Shown: positions 12,801 to 25,704 of the stretch, in pieces
How positions within the stretch are numbered: the first letter of the stretch is position 1
Layout: every line of letters starts with the position of its first letter
DNA from: Prostheceraeus crozeri
Lineage: Eukaryota; Platyhelminthes; Polycladida; Euryleptidae
Length of the DNA: 64,000 bases
NCBI GenBank assembly: GCA_907163375.1
Contig: CAJQUW010012468.1
Coordinates: forward strand, 99,501-163,500
Reading direction: 5' to 3'
Notes under the pieces: model-generated
The model's database searches: none
What the model was told of the DNA's origin: nothing
The model's input: the letters and a program-made list of their open reading frames with translations, nothing else
Program-made: the position numbers and the translations under genes

Positions 12801-15745
12801 AAGAGAACAGAATAAGGAAGAATCAGAGGAGAGAGCAGAGCCAGCAGAGGAGGAAGAAGCAGAGGAGAGAGAGGAGAGTAAGCTGGAGGAAGAAGCAGCA
12901 AGAGACAAAGAAGAAAGGAAGAGCTGGCAGAGCAGAGGAGGAAGAAGCAAAGAAGAGAACAGAATAAGGAAGAATCAGAGGAGAGAGCAGAGCCAGCAGA
13001 GGAGGAAGAAGCAGAGGAGAGAGAGGAGAGTAAGCTGGAGGAAGAAGCAGCAAGAGACAAAGAAGAAAGGAAGAGCTGGCAGAGCAGAGGAGGAAGAAGC
13101 AAAGAAGAGAACAGAATAAGGAAGAATCAGAGGAGAGAGCAGAGCCAGCAGAGGAGGAAGAAGCAGAGGAGAGAGAGGAGAGTAAGCTGGAGGAAGAAGC
13201 AGCAAGAGACAAAGAAGAAAGGAAGAGCTGGCAGAGCAGAGGAGGAAGAAGCAAAGAAGAGAACAGAATAAGGAAGAATCAGAGGAGAGAGCAGAGCCAG
13301 CAGAGGAGGAAGAAGCAGAGGAGAGAGAGGAGAGTAAGCTGGAGGAAGAAGCAGCAAGAGACAAAGAAGAAAGCAAGAGCTGCAGAGCAGAGGAGGAAGA
13401 AGCAAAGAAGAGAACAGAATAAGGAAGAATCAGAGGAGAGAGCAGAGCCAGCAGAGGAGGAAGAAGCAGAGGAGAGAGAGGAGAGTAAGCTGGAGGAAGA
13501 AGCAGCAAGAGACAAAGAAGAAAGGAAGAGCTGGCAGAGCAGAGGAGGAAGAAGCAAAGAAGAGAACAGAATAAGGAAGAATCAGAGGAGAGAGCAGAGC
13601 CAGCAGAGGAGGAAGAAGCAGAGGAGAGAGAGGAGAGTAAGCTGGAGGAAGAAGCAGCAAGAGACAAAGAAGAAAGGAAGAGCTGGCAGAGCAGAGGAGG
13701 AAGAAGCAAGAAGAGAACAGAATAAGGAAGAATCAGAGGAGAGAGCAGAGCCAGCAGAGGAGGAAGAAGCAGAGGAGAGAGAGGAGAGTAAGCTGGAGGA
13801 AGAAGCAGCAAGAGACAAAGAAGACAGGAAGAGCTGGCAGAGCAGAGGAGGAAGAAGCAAAGAAGAGAACAGAATAAGGAAGAATCAGAGGAGAGAGCAG
13901 AGCCAGCAGAGGAGGAAGAAGCAGAGGAGAGAGAGGAGAGTAAGCTGAGGAAGAAGCAGCACGAGACAAAGAAGAAAGGAAGAGCTGGCAGAGCAGAGGA
14001 GGAAGAAGCAAAGAAGAGAACAGAATAAGGAAGAATCAGAGGAGAGAGCAGAGCCAGCAGAGGAGGAAGAAGCAGAGGAGAGAGAGGAGAGCAAGCTGGA
14101 GGAAGAAGCAGCAAGAGACAAAGAAGAAAGGAAGAGCTGCAGAGCAGAGGAGGAAGAAGCAAAGAAGAGAACAGAATAAGGAAGAATCAGAGGAGAGAGC
14201 AGAGCCAGCAGAGGAGGAAGAAGCAGAGGAGAGAGAGGAGAGTAAGCTGGAGGAAGAAGCAGCAAGAGACAAATAATAAATGAAGAGCTGCAGAGCAGAG
14301 GAGGAAGAAGCAAAGAAGAGAACAGAATAAGGAAGAATCAGAGGAGAGAGCAGAGCCAGCAGAGGAGGAAGAAGCAGAGGAGAGAGAGGAGAGTAAGCTG
14401 GAGGAAGAAGCAGCAAGAGACAAAGAAGAAAGGAAGAGCTGGCAGAGCAGAGGAGGAAGAAGCAAAGAAGAGAACAGAATAAGAAGAAGCAGAGGAGAGA
14501 GCAGAGCCAGCAGAGGAGGAAGAAGCAGAGGAGAGAGAGGAGAGCAAGCTGGAGGAAGAAGCAGCAAGAGACAAAGAAGAAAGGAAGAGCTGGCAGAGCA
14601 GAGGAGGAAGAAGCAAAGAAGAGAACAGAATAAGGAAGAATCAGAGGAGAGAGCAGAGCCAGCAGAGGAGGAAGAATCAGAGGAGAGAGCAGAGCCAGCA
14701 GAGGAGGAAGAAGCAGAGGAGAGAGAGGAGAGTAAGCTGGAGGAAGAAGCAGAGGAGAGAGAGGAGAGTAAGCTGGAGGAAGAAGCAGCAAGAGACAAAG
14801 AAGAAAGGAAGAGCTGGCAGAGCAGAGGAGGAAGAAGCAAAGAAGAGAACAGAATAAGGAAGAATCAGAGGAGAGAGCAGAGCCAGCAGAGGAGGAAGAA
14901 GCAGAGGAGAGAGAGGAGAGCAAGCTGGAGGAAGAAGCAGCAAGAGACAAAGAAGAAAGGAAGAGCTGGCAGAGCAGAGGAGGAAGAAGCAAAGAAGAGA
15001 ACAGAATAAGGAAGAATCAGAGGAGAGAGCAGAGCCAGCAGAGGAGGAAGAAGCAGAGGAGAGAGAGGAGAGTAAGCTGGAGGAAGAAGCAGCAAGAGAC
15101 AAAGAAGAAAGGAAGAGCTGGCAGAGCAGAGGAGGAAGAAGCAAAGAAGAGAACAGAATAAGGAAGAATCAGAGGAGAGAGCAGAGCCAGCAGAGGAGGA
15201 AGAAGCAGAGGAGAGAGAGGAGAGTAAGCTGGAGGAAGAAGCAGCAAGAGACAAAGAAGAAAGGAAGAGCTGGCAGAGCAGAGGAGGAAGAAGCAAAGAA
15301 GAGAACAGAATAAGGAAGAATCAGAGGAGAGAGCAGAGCCAGCAGAGGAGGAAGAAGCAGAGGAGAGAGAGGAGAGTAAGCTGGAGGAAGAAGCAGCAAG
15401 AGACAAAGAAGAAAGGAAGAGCTGGCAGAGCAGAGGAGGAAGAAGCAAAGAAGAGAACAGAATAAGGAAGAATCAGAGGAGAGAGCAGAGCCAGCAGAGG
15501 AGGAAGAAGCAGAGGAGAGAGAGGAGAGTAAGCTGGAGGAAGAAGCAGAGGAGAGAGAGGAGAGTAAGCTGGAGGAAGAAGCAGCAAGAGACAAAGAAGA
15601 AAGGAAGAGCTGGCAGAGCAGAGGAGGAAGAAGCAAAGAAGAGAACAGAATAAGGAAGAATCAGAGGAGAGAGCAGAGCCAGCAGAGGAGGAAGAAGCAG
15701 AGGAGAGAGAGGAGAGTAAGCTGGAGGAAGAAGAGAACAGAATAA
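6806..15745 (+). repeat. 152-bp purine-rich satellite (about 57 copies)
   Basis: A tandem array of a 152-bp unit, about 87% purine on the + strand (20 pyrimidines per unit by my count). From about 6,940 to 10,340 and 11,450 to 13,350 successive units are almost identical, which points to recent amplification or continuing homogenisation. Irregularities are mostly a 36-base internal duplication (near 10,370, 10,710, 14,740 and 15,540), an 18-base insertion near 11,360 and small deletions near 13,380-14,480. Since 152 is not divisible by three, the reading frame changes at each unit. The overlapping 143-residue Leu/Ser-rich minus-strand frames are therefore a by-product of repetition, not a gene family. 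Confidence 0.93.
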
Positions 15746-15990
15746 GGAAGAGGCAGAGGAGAGAGGAGAGAAGAAAAAGCAATGGGAAAAATAGTAGGAG
15801 AGACAATGGAGGATTAGATGCAGGAGGAACAGTTGAAGAGGAGGACGTGAAGGAGAGGAAAATGGAGTAGGATGTAAGGAGGAGTAAAAAGAACAAGGAG
15901 AAGAAGACGCAGAAAAGAAGAAGATTAAGAGACGAGGAATATGAAGGAGTGTGAGGGGAGAATAATAGAAGATGAGGTGGATTTCAATTT
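15746..15990 (+). repeat. degenerate purine-rich tail of the 152-bp satellite
   Basis: GA-rich sequence that begins with fragments of the 152-bp unit and loses periodicity toward 15,990, where ordinary mixed sequence resumes. No gene is supported. Confidence 0.7.
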
Positions 15991-16524
15991 CAAAGCAATA
16001 AAAAGTGACAAGAGAATCTGTTCGATGCGGCGGCTCATGAAGTGTGTCCAACCTCCAAATTTCAATTACACGCCGCACGCTCCCACACCAGCGCTAACTT
16101 GGTCGACGGTAACGAGATAACGCCTCTCCGGCGGCCTAGACATTAATCCGCCGTCTGCTGGACGCCAGAGATGAGGGGGGACACGAAATTGGCTTGATTG
16201 TGAAGGAAGAAGTTTCTCTGTCCATTGGTAGGAAGAGGAAACTCCAATGAGTGAGGAATTATTTACATCTTCAAACTGCTCATGAAATGAAAATATTTCA
16301 ACTTCTGAGGAGTACGGGAGGCCACCAGTCTGTGACAAAGTAGAGAGAGTTGTTCGAGCGTCTGGGAGACATTGGTTCAAACCTGATTCAGCATCCCGCT
16401 GCCTTTACGTATCCTCTGGTCAAGGTAACGATGTCACTTTCGGCAACCAACTGGTTCCACTATTCACGATGCTGACAGTTCCCCTTGGATGTGTATGTGA
16501 AGGCCATCAGCGCCATCACAAAAT
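15991..16524. other. mixed sequence, possible decayed tRNA-like stretch
   Basis: No gene is recognised. An open frame on the minus strand (16066-16380, 104 residues) has no recognisable domain. A B-box-like string ggttcaaacc occurs near 16374, but no convincing A box or cloverleaf could be drawn upstream of it. Confidence 0.35.
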
Positions 16525-16795
16525 TGCAATTCATTGATTGTTGTCATCGAATAATTGCAATTCATTGATTGTTGTCATCGAATAATTGCAATTTATTGAT
16601 TGTTGTCATAGTATTGTTGCAATGAATTGATTGCCGTCATCGAATCATTGCAACTAATTGATTGCCATCATCTAATAGTTGCAATTCATTGATTGCTGTC
16701 ATCGGATAGTTGCAATGAATTGATTGCCGTCATCGAATAATTGCAATTTTTTGATTGCTGTCATCGAATAATTGCAATTCATTGAATAATCGAAT
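16525..16795. repeat. 31-bp minisatellite, about 9 copies
   Basis: Tandem copies of a 31-base unit containing attgcaattcattgattg and gtcatcgaat. Units carry a few substitutions each, and the last unit is truncated. The unit is AT-rich and not a multiple of three. No coding sense. Confidence 0.85.
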
Positions 16796-19321
16796 AATAA
16801 ATTGATCGGGGCCATGGAGATATCTACTTGTACGCCTTCTACAACTTGAACGCCTTGCTGCAATTGATGTCACCGCTGTGCAGCACTAACCTATCTTTAG
16901 TGTAGTGTCTACACTACGAGGACCAATGAAGTCCTACTACCTATGATGGCACTTTTGTCACACTATATTTTGGTAGTACATTTTACTGAGCTTTCGGAGA
17001 AATCATTTTTGATATACTATTCCATCAAGTTGTATGACTACCATTGAATTTTGTAATTTTTATTTATAATTCATTTCAACATCTCATAAAATTGAAGAGG
17101 GCAAGCATTTTGTCGAAATTGTTTTGTCTTATTTATAGTTTCAATTGTTTATTTGCCTGTAAATAAGTTAGTGAGTCTAAAATGAAAAAATCTTGGATAG
17201 AATTTCTAAAGTGAGAAAATATCTAGGCCATAATGAAACCACAGGTATCTCTATAACATGTAGCATAAATATACATACTTGAAGTTGGCTAAATGACCGA
17301 GATAACTCGGTAAATGCCAATATTATCATTCAACAGTTTTGACCGATGTCGGTTTAATCTCAATGCGGAGAGGGAATATGAGCAGGGATGATTAACTTAG
17401 AGACATTTTTCAGACAAGGGATATTATGTAATAGTCGGAGAAGGATTTTGTGTGATTAGCCGTGATAGGAGAGACGACCAACTAATTAATTTGCCGATGA
17501 GATAATTGGTTAATCGTCACGCTATTGTTGCCAATCACATGTAAATCATTCTCTAACTGGTTAAGAGAATCCCCATCTTCTTTCAGTAAGGCTCGTATTT
17601 CGTTATGATGTGCATGCCTTGGAAACGCTCTTCATCATTGCTCAATGCCTTCATGACTTGAAAACTAACCGAAATAGAATTTGTTAGACAGTTAAACAGC
17701 ATCACAATTAAGAGTGACACTCTCTAAGTAGCGGTTGGAGGAGGGAGGATACATCGAGGATTTGCTTGAAGAATGAGGCAAAAGATATTCAATGTTTATG
17801 ATGAAAAAGAACTGATCATTATGTCTCAGCAAATGTCACTGTTCTCTGCTAATGGATTGAAACTACACCAGTTTGTCTCTACGCACCGAAGGCAAACAAA
17901 CAGGGATGATTAACTGATAGACGTATTATCAGGACAATACATAATACGAGATTTAACTTGATTCTAAATTGAAAAACATATAGCCTAATGCTCATTCTTA
18001 GCTAGAACAGGTAGTCATCAAATTCTCTCGATAAATCCAACTATTCCCTAGAGGTCTCTTGTATATCAAGGGTGTATTCTAAGTGTGCAATCTATGGTAA
18101 ATATCAAAAATCTTCTAGTATTTTTATGGCGGCCTTCCTATCTAAGTAGTATCTACACATCCATAATCAATGATATCCAAAGTCTTCGGCGGTAAAAGAT
18201 AGATATTTGAAAATTATTAAAATCTCTAATGTCTGTGTTGCAATTGATGTAATTGGGAATTGTTGGACACATCAAACAACCCCCTCTGTGGCGGAGATAT
18301 GCGAATTTTCCATTCTCAGTGCTTATCTCCTACATAGAGGTAGTTATATAATGCATAACATTTTGCAGTCAATCCTTTTCAAGACGAGAATAAACATTTT
18401 GATGTCCGACCTCTATGCACACTCTATGTTGTTGTCATAGAAATTGATCTGCATCCGTGTATCCCCATTCCCAACATAGAGCGCGCGTGGACATTTAATG
18501 ATCGACCACTAACGCAAGATATCTACTTAGATGCATGCTGAATGCTAACTATACGACCTCTATGACCGCTCTATATTACCGTCATTCCCTACTATTTCAA
18601 AATATATCTTGTACAGCACTAAACAGTTCTACATCACAAACTGTGGCACTTTTCATTGCTATGATTCAAGCGTTCGATAATGAGCGAATCTTAGAGAACA
18701 ATCCTCAACGAGCATCGTTCTCCGCACCTTATGACCCGGTGAGTGAGTCAGATAGAGAGATCGCTGTTTTGACGATGACATAACCTTCCGGTCAGTATTA
18801 TCGTAGTCGGGATCTCTAATGGGGAGAGGAAACTGATCTACCGCAAGTCTTCCACGGACTGGTGATCAAGCGAAAGACATCTCACCTCCGCAGCAACTCC
18901 CACAGCTTTGAGAAAGGAAATGTCAAAGTTAGGAAGAACCTGAGATGATGGATGGATCGACTGGGAGCGATATCATTCGAATTAGACATCATTTACTTAC
19001 TCAAGAAATTGTTCTGAGACAATTCTATGAGGAAATGATAATTGTGAAACATTTGGATTATTTATTCATGAAGACAAGTCATTCGAGGTATTGTCTGTTG
19101 AACGATTCACTTATATCTAACATCTCCGCGACAATTTCTCTCGAATAGGAGGTGAAATTAGCGTGTCTATTATTACGCCTGCAGAATGAGTCGTGTGTGT
19201 GCCCGGATCAGTGCAAGCTTTATGTTACTAATATGAAGCGAAACGGCGTGTGTTGACAATTCACCATTAACAATAGATTGAACTTAAATAAACGACAGAT
19301 CAATTTGCCGTGCAAAAGATG
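16796..19321. other. AT-rich intergenic sequence
   Basis: No gene with a recognisable product. Small frames at 18207-18440, 18535-18783 and 18945-19148 look like chance. A short block beginning cagggatgattaac recurs near 17382 and 17900 and is followed by similar sequence in both, suggesting a small dispersed repeat. A CATAGAAAT word lies at 18436. Confidence 0.45.
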
Positions 19322-19394
19322 TGCAGCTGGCAGGATTCGAACCTACGACTCCAAGTTAACTAGACCTGCACTCTACCAACTGAGCCACGAACCT
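19322..19394 (-). tRNA. tRNA-like sequence, Thr(AGT)-type anticodon loop; probably a pseudogene or SINE head
   Basis: Read on the minus strand, this 73-base segment has exact tRNA spacing. There is a 4-bp D stem around the loop agttggta, and a 5-bp anticodon stem (CAGGT/ACTTG, one wobble) enclosing CTAGTTA with AGT at positions 34-36. A 5-bp T stem encloses TTCGAAT. The A and B boxes match Pol III consensus. The 7-bp acceptor stem does not form: AGGTTCG and CAGCTGC share only about three weak or wobble pairs. A T4 run lies just downstream on the minus strand. The intact core with an unrelated acceptor is what a tRNA-derived SINE head or pseudogene looks like; a functional tRNA is unlikely. 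Confidence 0.5.
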
Positions 19395-21667
19395 AATTTC
19401 TTAACATTTGTCTCGCGATATCAGTGGGGAAATATTGCGACTACACACAATGAGGTAGTCATCGATCGCTAAATATACAAGCGCTCTATGTTGAGAACAC
19501 AGATCAGTATTGATAGAGAGAGATCCACGGATATAGGGAATAACATAATAGTGCAGACCATAGAAATCAGCAATACCATAAAAGTCTACTATTATCTACT
19601 TCTATGGTATCGACACTACCTTGATATTCGATTACAAGCTATCATAGCGCGTTCGATAATATAGTTATATAGCTACTCCATCAATAGGCGTCTCATGATT
19701 TATTTTGGAATATTGTCTGAATGTCGTATCTGTATATTATTGCGTCTGATAAATGGATTGGCTCCCTACACACGATGAACGTAGCAGGAGTTCGTCATAT
19801 CGCATACAGCATTGTTATCGAGTACAACTTTCTCACCATTTCAAGCGAACAAATCTAAAGTGTTTCCTCTACATTTGTCGTGAATAATATCACATCTTCT
19901 TGCCAATGAATTCTCCGTATCATTGTGTTCACAAATTCCTTTGTGCTTTCATGAAATGAATGGCGTACGGCAGACACTTTGATGCTTGACCATAGAGTCC
20001 TACTCGTGCCATACAAGTACTTTTATAAATAAATTGTCTCCTCCTGTAGCTGCCCTGGTCTATGTACAGTCTGTTTCAGACGTGTGGTACCGGAGACCCG
20101 CGTTCTCAAAACCAGCAGGGAGGAGATGAATCACATCATGAAATAGAATGAATTCTTGAATGTCCTGTTTGCGGACCAATCCTGATGAGCTATGAACCAG
20201 TGCGGAACTTGATGCAGTCCTTAACGCTTAATTGAACTCTACATGTGATTGGAAACCAATTTTCAGTGAAACTCTGATGTTTGAAGGTGAAGCAGAAGAG
20301 AAATGAGAGAATAACGACAATGGGAAATTAGTGAGCAGAAAAAGAGGAAAAGTGGAAAAAAAATGAATTCTGCGTTATTATGACAGCTACGGCATTAGGC
20401 ATTGTACATTCACAGAAAGCTGATTATATAGAAAGCTATTCCACATTGTACATGTAAATAACCGTTTGATGACAAAGGACATTAACAATAGCAAGGCGGT
20501 ACATAGAAATCCATAAACAATGACTTCATGGCGCTCAATATGCTTCATAAATGAACAATGTCCAGATGGCGATGTATGTTGAAAATATCCAAGGTATTGT
20601 TGGTAAAACAATAGGTTAATGAATGGCCAATGAAGCAATGGTGAATTGAATTGAATTTTACTGTCAGCGCGCAGACCGCTTCATATCTTAAATTCAGTCG
20701 CAATATTACACTTACTGAGATCGGTCGATTCCCTACTAAATTTCTGCACTTCCTCTAATATACCACATCCTCTAATCAACACCACCTCTTATATCAGGAA
20801 AATTAGAAAATGATGACTAAGTGTAGTGCATATATCGTCCAGTGAGCTAAAAACACGGTACCCACATACCAAAATTTGTGCAAATCGGACGCTAGATTTT
20901 GAATTAGGGCGATAACTTGAAGTGAAGCGATGCCTGCAGCTTGATCTGACTTCTTCTGACCTCATCGTCTGAGCAGAAAGCACTTGAGGTCAACAAAGTC
21001 ACTTCCCGACAACTCGCGCAGTGATGATGACCAGGCCACATCTCTTACTCTAACATTTTAAACTTAAAGATGTGTGACAAGGTAGTGGTCGTGGCAAGAT
21101 TTCAAATGGCAGCGGATGAGACGAAGAGGCAGAGAGAACAATGCACACACGAGTAACAATAATGCGTCGAACAGACGAAGTCCGATCAAGCAGCTGACAT
21201 CGCTACACTTCACGTCACGGCCTCTAATGCAAAAAGTATTCGTCTGGTCTTCATAAAATTTTGCAGAAGGGTAGAAAATATACTAAGGTACGTCTACTTG
21301 AAGTTTGGTGATGATTGATTCATTTTTGCCGATTTTAGACAAATTTGAAAGACTGGCGGGGGGAAATATCTCACAAGCATCAAAATCACGGATACAGTTA
21401 TCACGTCAGAGGAATGGTTAATGAAATTGCACTGTTTGTTGTCTTTATTATGATAAAAGAAGTTACATAATAAAAGCGTCACTCATGCTCGCACTCTAAT
21501 CAATTAATTTAACGACACGTACATCGTCATCAGATTCAGATTCGGTAACTTATAGACGTTCTGTACCGTCGAGCAGTGAGTCATGTGATAAGTCGACACT
21601 AACGTCTTCAACCCGGACATCCCGGGATTATGGCATCTTTACGGGATTCAGAACCCCGGGATTAGGT
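19395..21667. other. AT-rich intergenic sequence
   Basis: No gene recognised. A 55-base near-palindrome at 19557-19612 begins and ends with CCATAGAA-type sequence and shares its right half with the left end of the repeat at 22606. Another CATAGAAAT word lies at 20502. Open frames here are short and without known domains. Confidence 0.45.
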
Positions 21668-22150
21668 AACATCTGCTTTTAGGCAGTCAAGCTGTATGAA
21701 GATGGAGCAACAAGGAAGTAACAATGAAGATAAACGAGGAGGAAAGGAAATACAGAGAGAAGGAAGGAGGAGAAACAGAAGGAATGGAAACAGAACAAGA
21801 GACGGAGAAGAGAAGAAGAAGATGAACAGGATGAAGTAGGAGACAACGAAGAACGCAAAGATATCGTGGAGGACATGAGAAAGGAGACAGAGGAAGATAA
21901 TAAGAGAATAAAGAAAAGGGGAAACAGAAGAACAGAGAGAAAACGATGAAGATGGAGAAGAAAATGAACAGTCGCAGAAAAGGAAGAAATAAGAAGACAA
22001 GACAAAGATGAAAGTGTAGAGTAAGAAGTCTGAGAAGACGACGAAGAGGAGGAAGATAAAAGTGTGGATGAAGACAGGAGACAGAGAAAGAGAATAAAGA
22101 AAAGGGGAAACAGAAGAAGGAAAAGAAGTTGTAGAAGAGCGAAGAGGAAG
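21668..22150 (+). repeat. purine-rich tract, non-periodic
   Basis: About 480 bases strongly enriched in A and G on the + strand, with no clear tandem unit. It has the same strand polarity as the three large purine blocks in the window. Ser/Phe-rich minus-strand frames over it are composition artefacts. Confidence 0.7.
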
Positions 22151-22605
22151 AACATCCTAATCTTGACCCCGCCCTCCTGTGTCCACTTTATGAAGATGGA
22201 ACTGCTCTTCTTCGAAGTCTTTATGAAGCCGCTCTTGACTTTACGTCCAACTCGCCGTCCCAATCGTGTCTGGTACTCGAATTTGCCGTCCACTTTGCTC
22301 AGCGCTCATTGTCAGGAATTCCCTAGCGATGAGACGGATTCATTAAAGGACACCAATACGCAGTAGGCAAGTAAGGATGACGGATGACGGATCCCAAGAG
22401 AGAAAAGTCGGCGAGCAAGAAGTGGAGAGGAAGAGAAGTTCCCCGGAGATGTGAGAGTAGCCTTGACCGATGCGTGAGTAAGTCAATTGATGGAATGCAA
22501 GTGATCTTTGAAGGCGGAAATGAGGATCGGGTTTTTCATGACAGGAAAAGTTATCTACACAACTAGTGCATGATTGCTTCTTTATAGCATTCCACGAGTC
22601 TGACC
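22151..22605. other. spacer with a fragment of the minisatellite repeat
   Basis: No gene recognised. Bases 22556-22598 resemble, in inverted orientation, the outer part of the minisatellite-bearing repeat (compare 43185-43215), so a fragment of that family lies here. Confidence 0.4.
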
Positions 22606-23645
22606 CATAGAAGTAGATAATAGTACACTAGAATGGAAGTTTGATATCTTGCCTATGTACAATGATGGCACATGGAAAAATCTATGGTTTGTAGATCAGA
22701 TTCAATCTAAAACATTGTATCATAGTCAAACTATTTGCCAAGTTGGTTGTCGAAATTGCTGACAGCAAATCACAGGATCTTCATGAAGAGAATTTTAGTG
22801 AGATGGTAGTATTGTGTCATATGAAATAGTATACTATTCCATGGATTAACATGCTGTGTCTATTTGTAGCAGTCATTGACAACCATTATACAATTTTTCA
22901 ATACTGGAATACGAATTATAATTTGGTTCAGTCATATTGAAAGTGGTTGCTGTACTGGTTGGAAGAACATCTCAAGAATTCACGGACAAAAATTTCTAAT
23001 TATTGGATAATTTCTCGGTCAAGCGGTAAAGAAGCATAGCGCTTTTCTGGAATAAGCACACTGAAAGCTTCTTGACCTACAATCATTTCTCAGATAAATA
23101 GAATGTCGCTGGAACTCTTCAATTAATCATTGAATGATACATGTGATATAGTGTGATGATATTTTGGAAGCTCATATTCGAAAGCATGCAAAGATTTTGA
23201 AAATTGTTCAAATATAATGAACAGGGGCCCTTTAACGTAAAATAAATGCTCTAACATTTCTTGGCCTCTGATTTCAAGCTGAACTAATGTATGTTCTGTA
23301 AATGGACATTACAAGTTGCACATGTGTCTGATTATACTCTTGATAGATTATAGGAGCGATATTTCAAAATGATAAACGTACAGAACGTTTTAAAGGATTT
23401 CCTTCTTTGTCATCCTGTCACCACAGTATTTTGTAAATTTATTATTGCTTTGTTGCACATGATCTTTGGACAAATGGCATTAGCCCAGATCACAAATTGA
23501 CTTGATAAATATAAATGCCAATCAGAAAACATGGAAACCAGCTCGTACAATTTGCATTTTGCCCAAACTAAGTTCCCCCGGCGTGTGCCAAAATTTTCAA
23601 GCAATTTCCATTCTAGGACTTCCTATGGTATTGTTAATTTCTATG
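22606..23645. mobile_element. CATAGAAAT-ended non-autonomous element, long diverged copy
   Basis: The left end reads CATAGAAG and the right end ATTTCTATG. Inside each end lies a second inverted motif, ctagaatggaa on the left and ttccattctag on the right, the same architecture as the 256-bp element at 49750-50005. The last 100 bases, including agttcccccgg, match that element and 41165-41393. No target duplication is preserved, so the left boundary is tentative. No coding capacity is seen. Confidence 0.45.
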
Positions 23646-24205
23646 GTTAGATACCTTAAATGCCAGAGCCCGTAGCCGTGTGAGGACTATTTAAATCTAA
23701 CGAGTTCGAATGCTATGATGCAGCAATCTCATGCACGAGTTGCGTAGAGAATTTTATTTGACTACGTGCTATGATGATCAAGGACAGATTGTGAGTGATA
23801 TGTCTATGATGATCAAGGACAGATTGTGATTGACATGTCTATGATGATGAAGGACAGATTGTGATTGACATGTCTATGATGATGAAGGACAGATTGTGAT
23901 TGGCATGTCTATGATGATCAAGGACAGATTGTGATTGACATGTCTATGATTATCAAGGATAGATTGTGATTGACATGTCTATGATGATCAAGGACAGATT
24001 GTGATTTGTGATTGAAATGTCTATGATGATCAAGAATATTTGAATAGAAATTTAGCTTCATCAATCGTGAAAATATCTATTCACAGATCTAGTCTATACT
24101 AAAGCAGGACAAGAGCACTCATAATTGACATAGATTGCGCTCCTTCCAGTGCATTGGAGTAAATATTATCTCCTGCGCGGGCAATAATCTGCTTTACAGG
24201 TCAAA
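23646..24205 (+). repeat. dispersed repeat carrying a 35-bp minisatellite, short copy (about 7 units)
   Basis: This segment has three parts: a left arm (23646-23770), about seven units of a 35-bp minisatellite containing gattgacatgtctatgatga (23771-24045), and a right arm (24046-24205). The same three parts occur inverted at 41394-43260, with about 45 units. Matching arms on both sides of arrays of different length show that the minisatellite belongs to a dispersed repeat and changes copy number in place. Superfamily unknown. Confidence 0.75.
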
Positions 24206-25704
24206 TAAAGTGATAGGATATCTACAATACATGCACGTTATTGAAGCTGTCTTACCCCAGAAAGTCCTCGGTCATTCACATTTTGTAATAACCGACATAC
24301 ATTCCTGAATTAAAGCTCCGACTTCAGCTGTTCCCCCCTCAACTTCCACAGAACTGCTCCGAATTTCATGAAGTTCATGTCACAGCAGATTTAGTGTGTG
24401 AACTTTCTAATGTCAATTTCGTTTGACATAAGTAGCTCATGAGCAAGCTATAAATAGCGATTCAAAATAAAAAATCACCAATTTTACCGAATCTTTGCTA
24501 CAAATCTGCTGAATGATTGCCATTTACGATGCCATACTGGTTGAATGCACACTGAGGTTACTCATGAACATAAAAAGAGATTGATAAGAATGAAAACCAA
24601 CTAAGATGTGCGCAATGATGTGATTTTCCTTCAACAGTAGGCATTCCCAGATATCTGTGAAATGATTATCTACAATCCTCAATAAGAGAAGAGGGGCGAT
24701 TAGAATGTTCAAGAAAATACTCAAAAATGACTACTTAATGGGGCAATCAGAGCTAAATACATTAAAAGTAGTATTTACGGAACATTTGAATATGCAATAC
24801 TCTATTCCATGTCTAGGGTACATCAGATATCATTCATAAGTTGATATTTATTTAACAGTGTACTCAAATTGAACTTCGAGACGTTTTGTTGAAAGTTATG
24901 ACACAGAATGTTTGAAAAACGTTACAAAACCCGGACTTTCCGATATATGTCCTAAAACTCACCTTCCAGACGACCAAATCCAATAATTTTTGTTGAAAAG
25001 CATGAAAATATGTTGCTCTGAAGGTCACCTGGGCGCTGGTTGAGGGGAGACTACAGCAAAAAAGCGACAGGTTGAGGCTGAATCCCCCTCCCATGGATAA
25101 GTTTAACGAAAAATTCACCAACGGAAGCGAGGAGACGAGAAGGGAGCCGAGAATCATCAATGACTTCTAAATAACAGCACAAAATCAACCAGTATGTCTA
25201 ATATGAAATCCAAATAGAAAAAATATAAACTTTGAATTTCAAATTCAAAACTTTCTCTGACTAATATGTGACTGAAAGAATACGACGCATTGTGGACCAT
25301 ACAAATGTGCGTAATCATTAAGTAAATACAACGTCAATTCTGTACAGTGACGAGAAAACAGGAGAATAATAAGGATGATGAGAAAACGAACAGACAGATG
25401 AGTACAAGAAAGCCTCATGTCTCATCGTCAATTCACAATCTCTTCGTAATGCTGCAATAGGCCTCCGTATTCCCTGTCTTCCTTAGAACTGAGTATTTTG
25501 TTGATGATATTTACGATACAAGTCGAATTCTGGTTTCCTCCTCGCTCAGGTGATCTGATAACTTCAATTGTCAATCAACAAACATCAAAGTTGGCAATTC
25601 TGATGAATAACTAAAGATGAAAGAAGAAAGAGAGAACTACGTTTCCTCAGGTGAATTGAGAATCTTCATTTCAAAGTCAGTCAGAAGAAAATGTATTCAA
25701 TGAC
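24206..25704. other. AT-rich intergenic sequence
   Basis: Nothing recognisable. Short open frames only (66 residues at 24524-24724, 98 residues at 24864-25160, both minus), without known domains. Confidence 0.45.

Noticed and set aside
6361-16078. Dozens of near-identical 143-residue minus-strand frames resembling a gene family
   Set aside because: They recur every 152 bp because the satellite unit does; 152 is not divisible by three, and each frame overlaps its neighbours.
16290-16440. tRNA-derived SINE head at ggttcaaacc
   Set aside because: Only a partial B box. I could not draw a D arm or acceptor stem and saw no second copy.
23771-24045. CRISPR-like array (35-bp direct repeats)
   Set aside because: There are no unique spacers. 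The units abut directly, so it is a minisatellite, and the DNA is eukaryotic.
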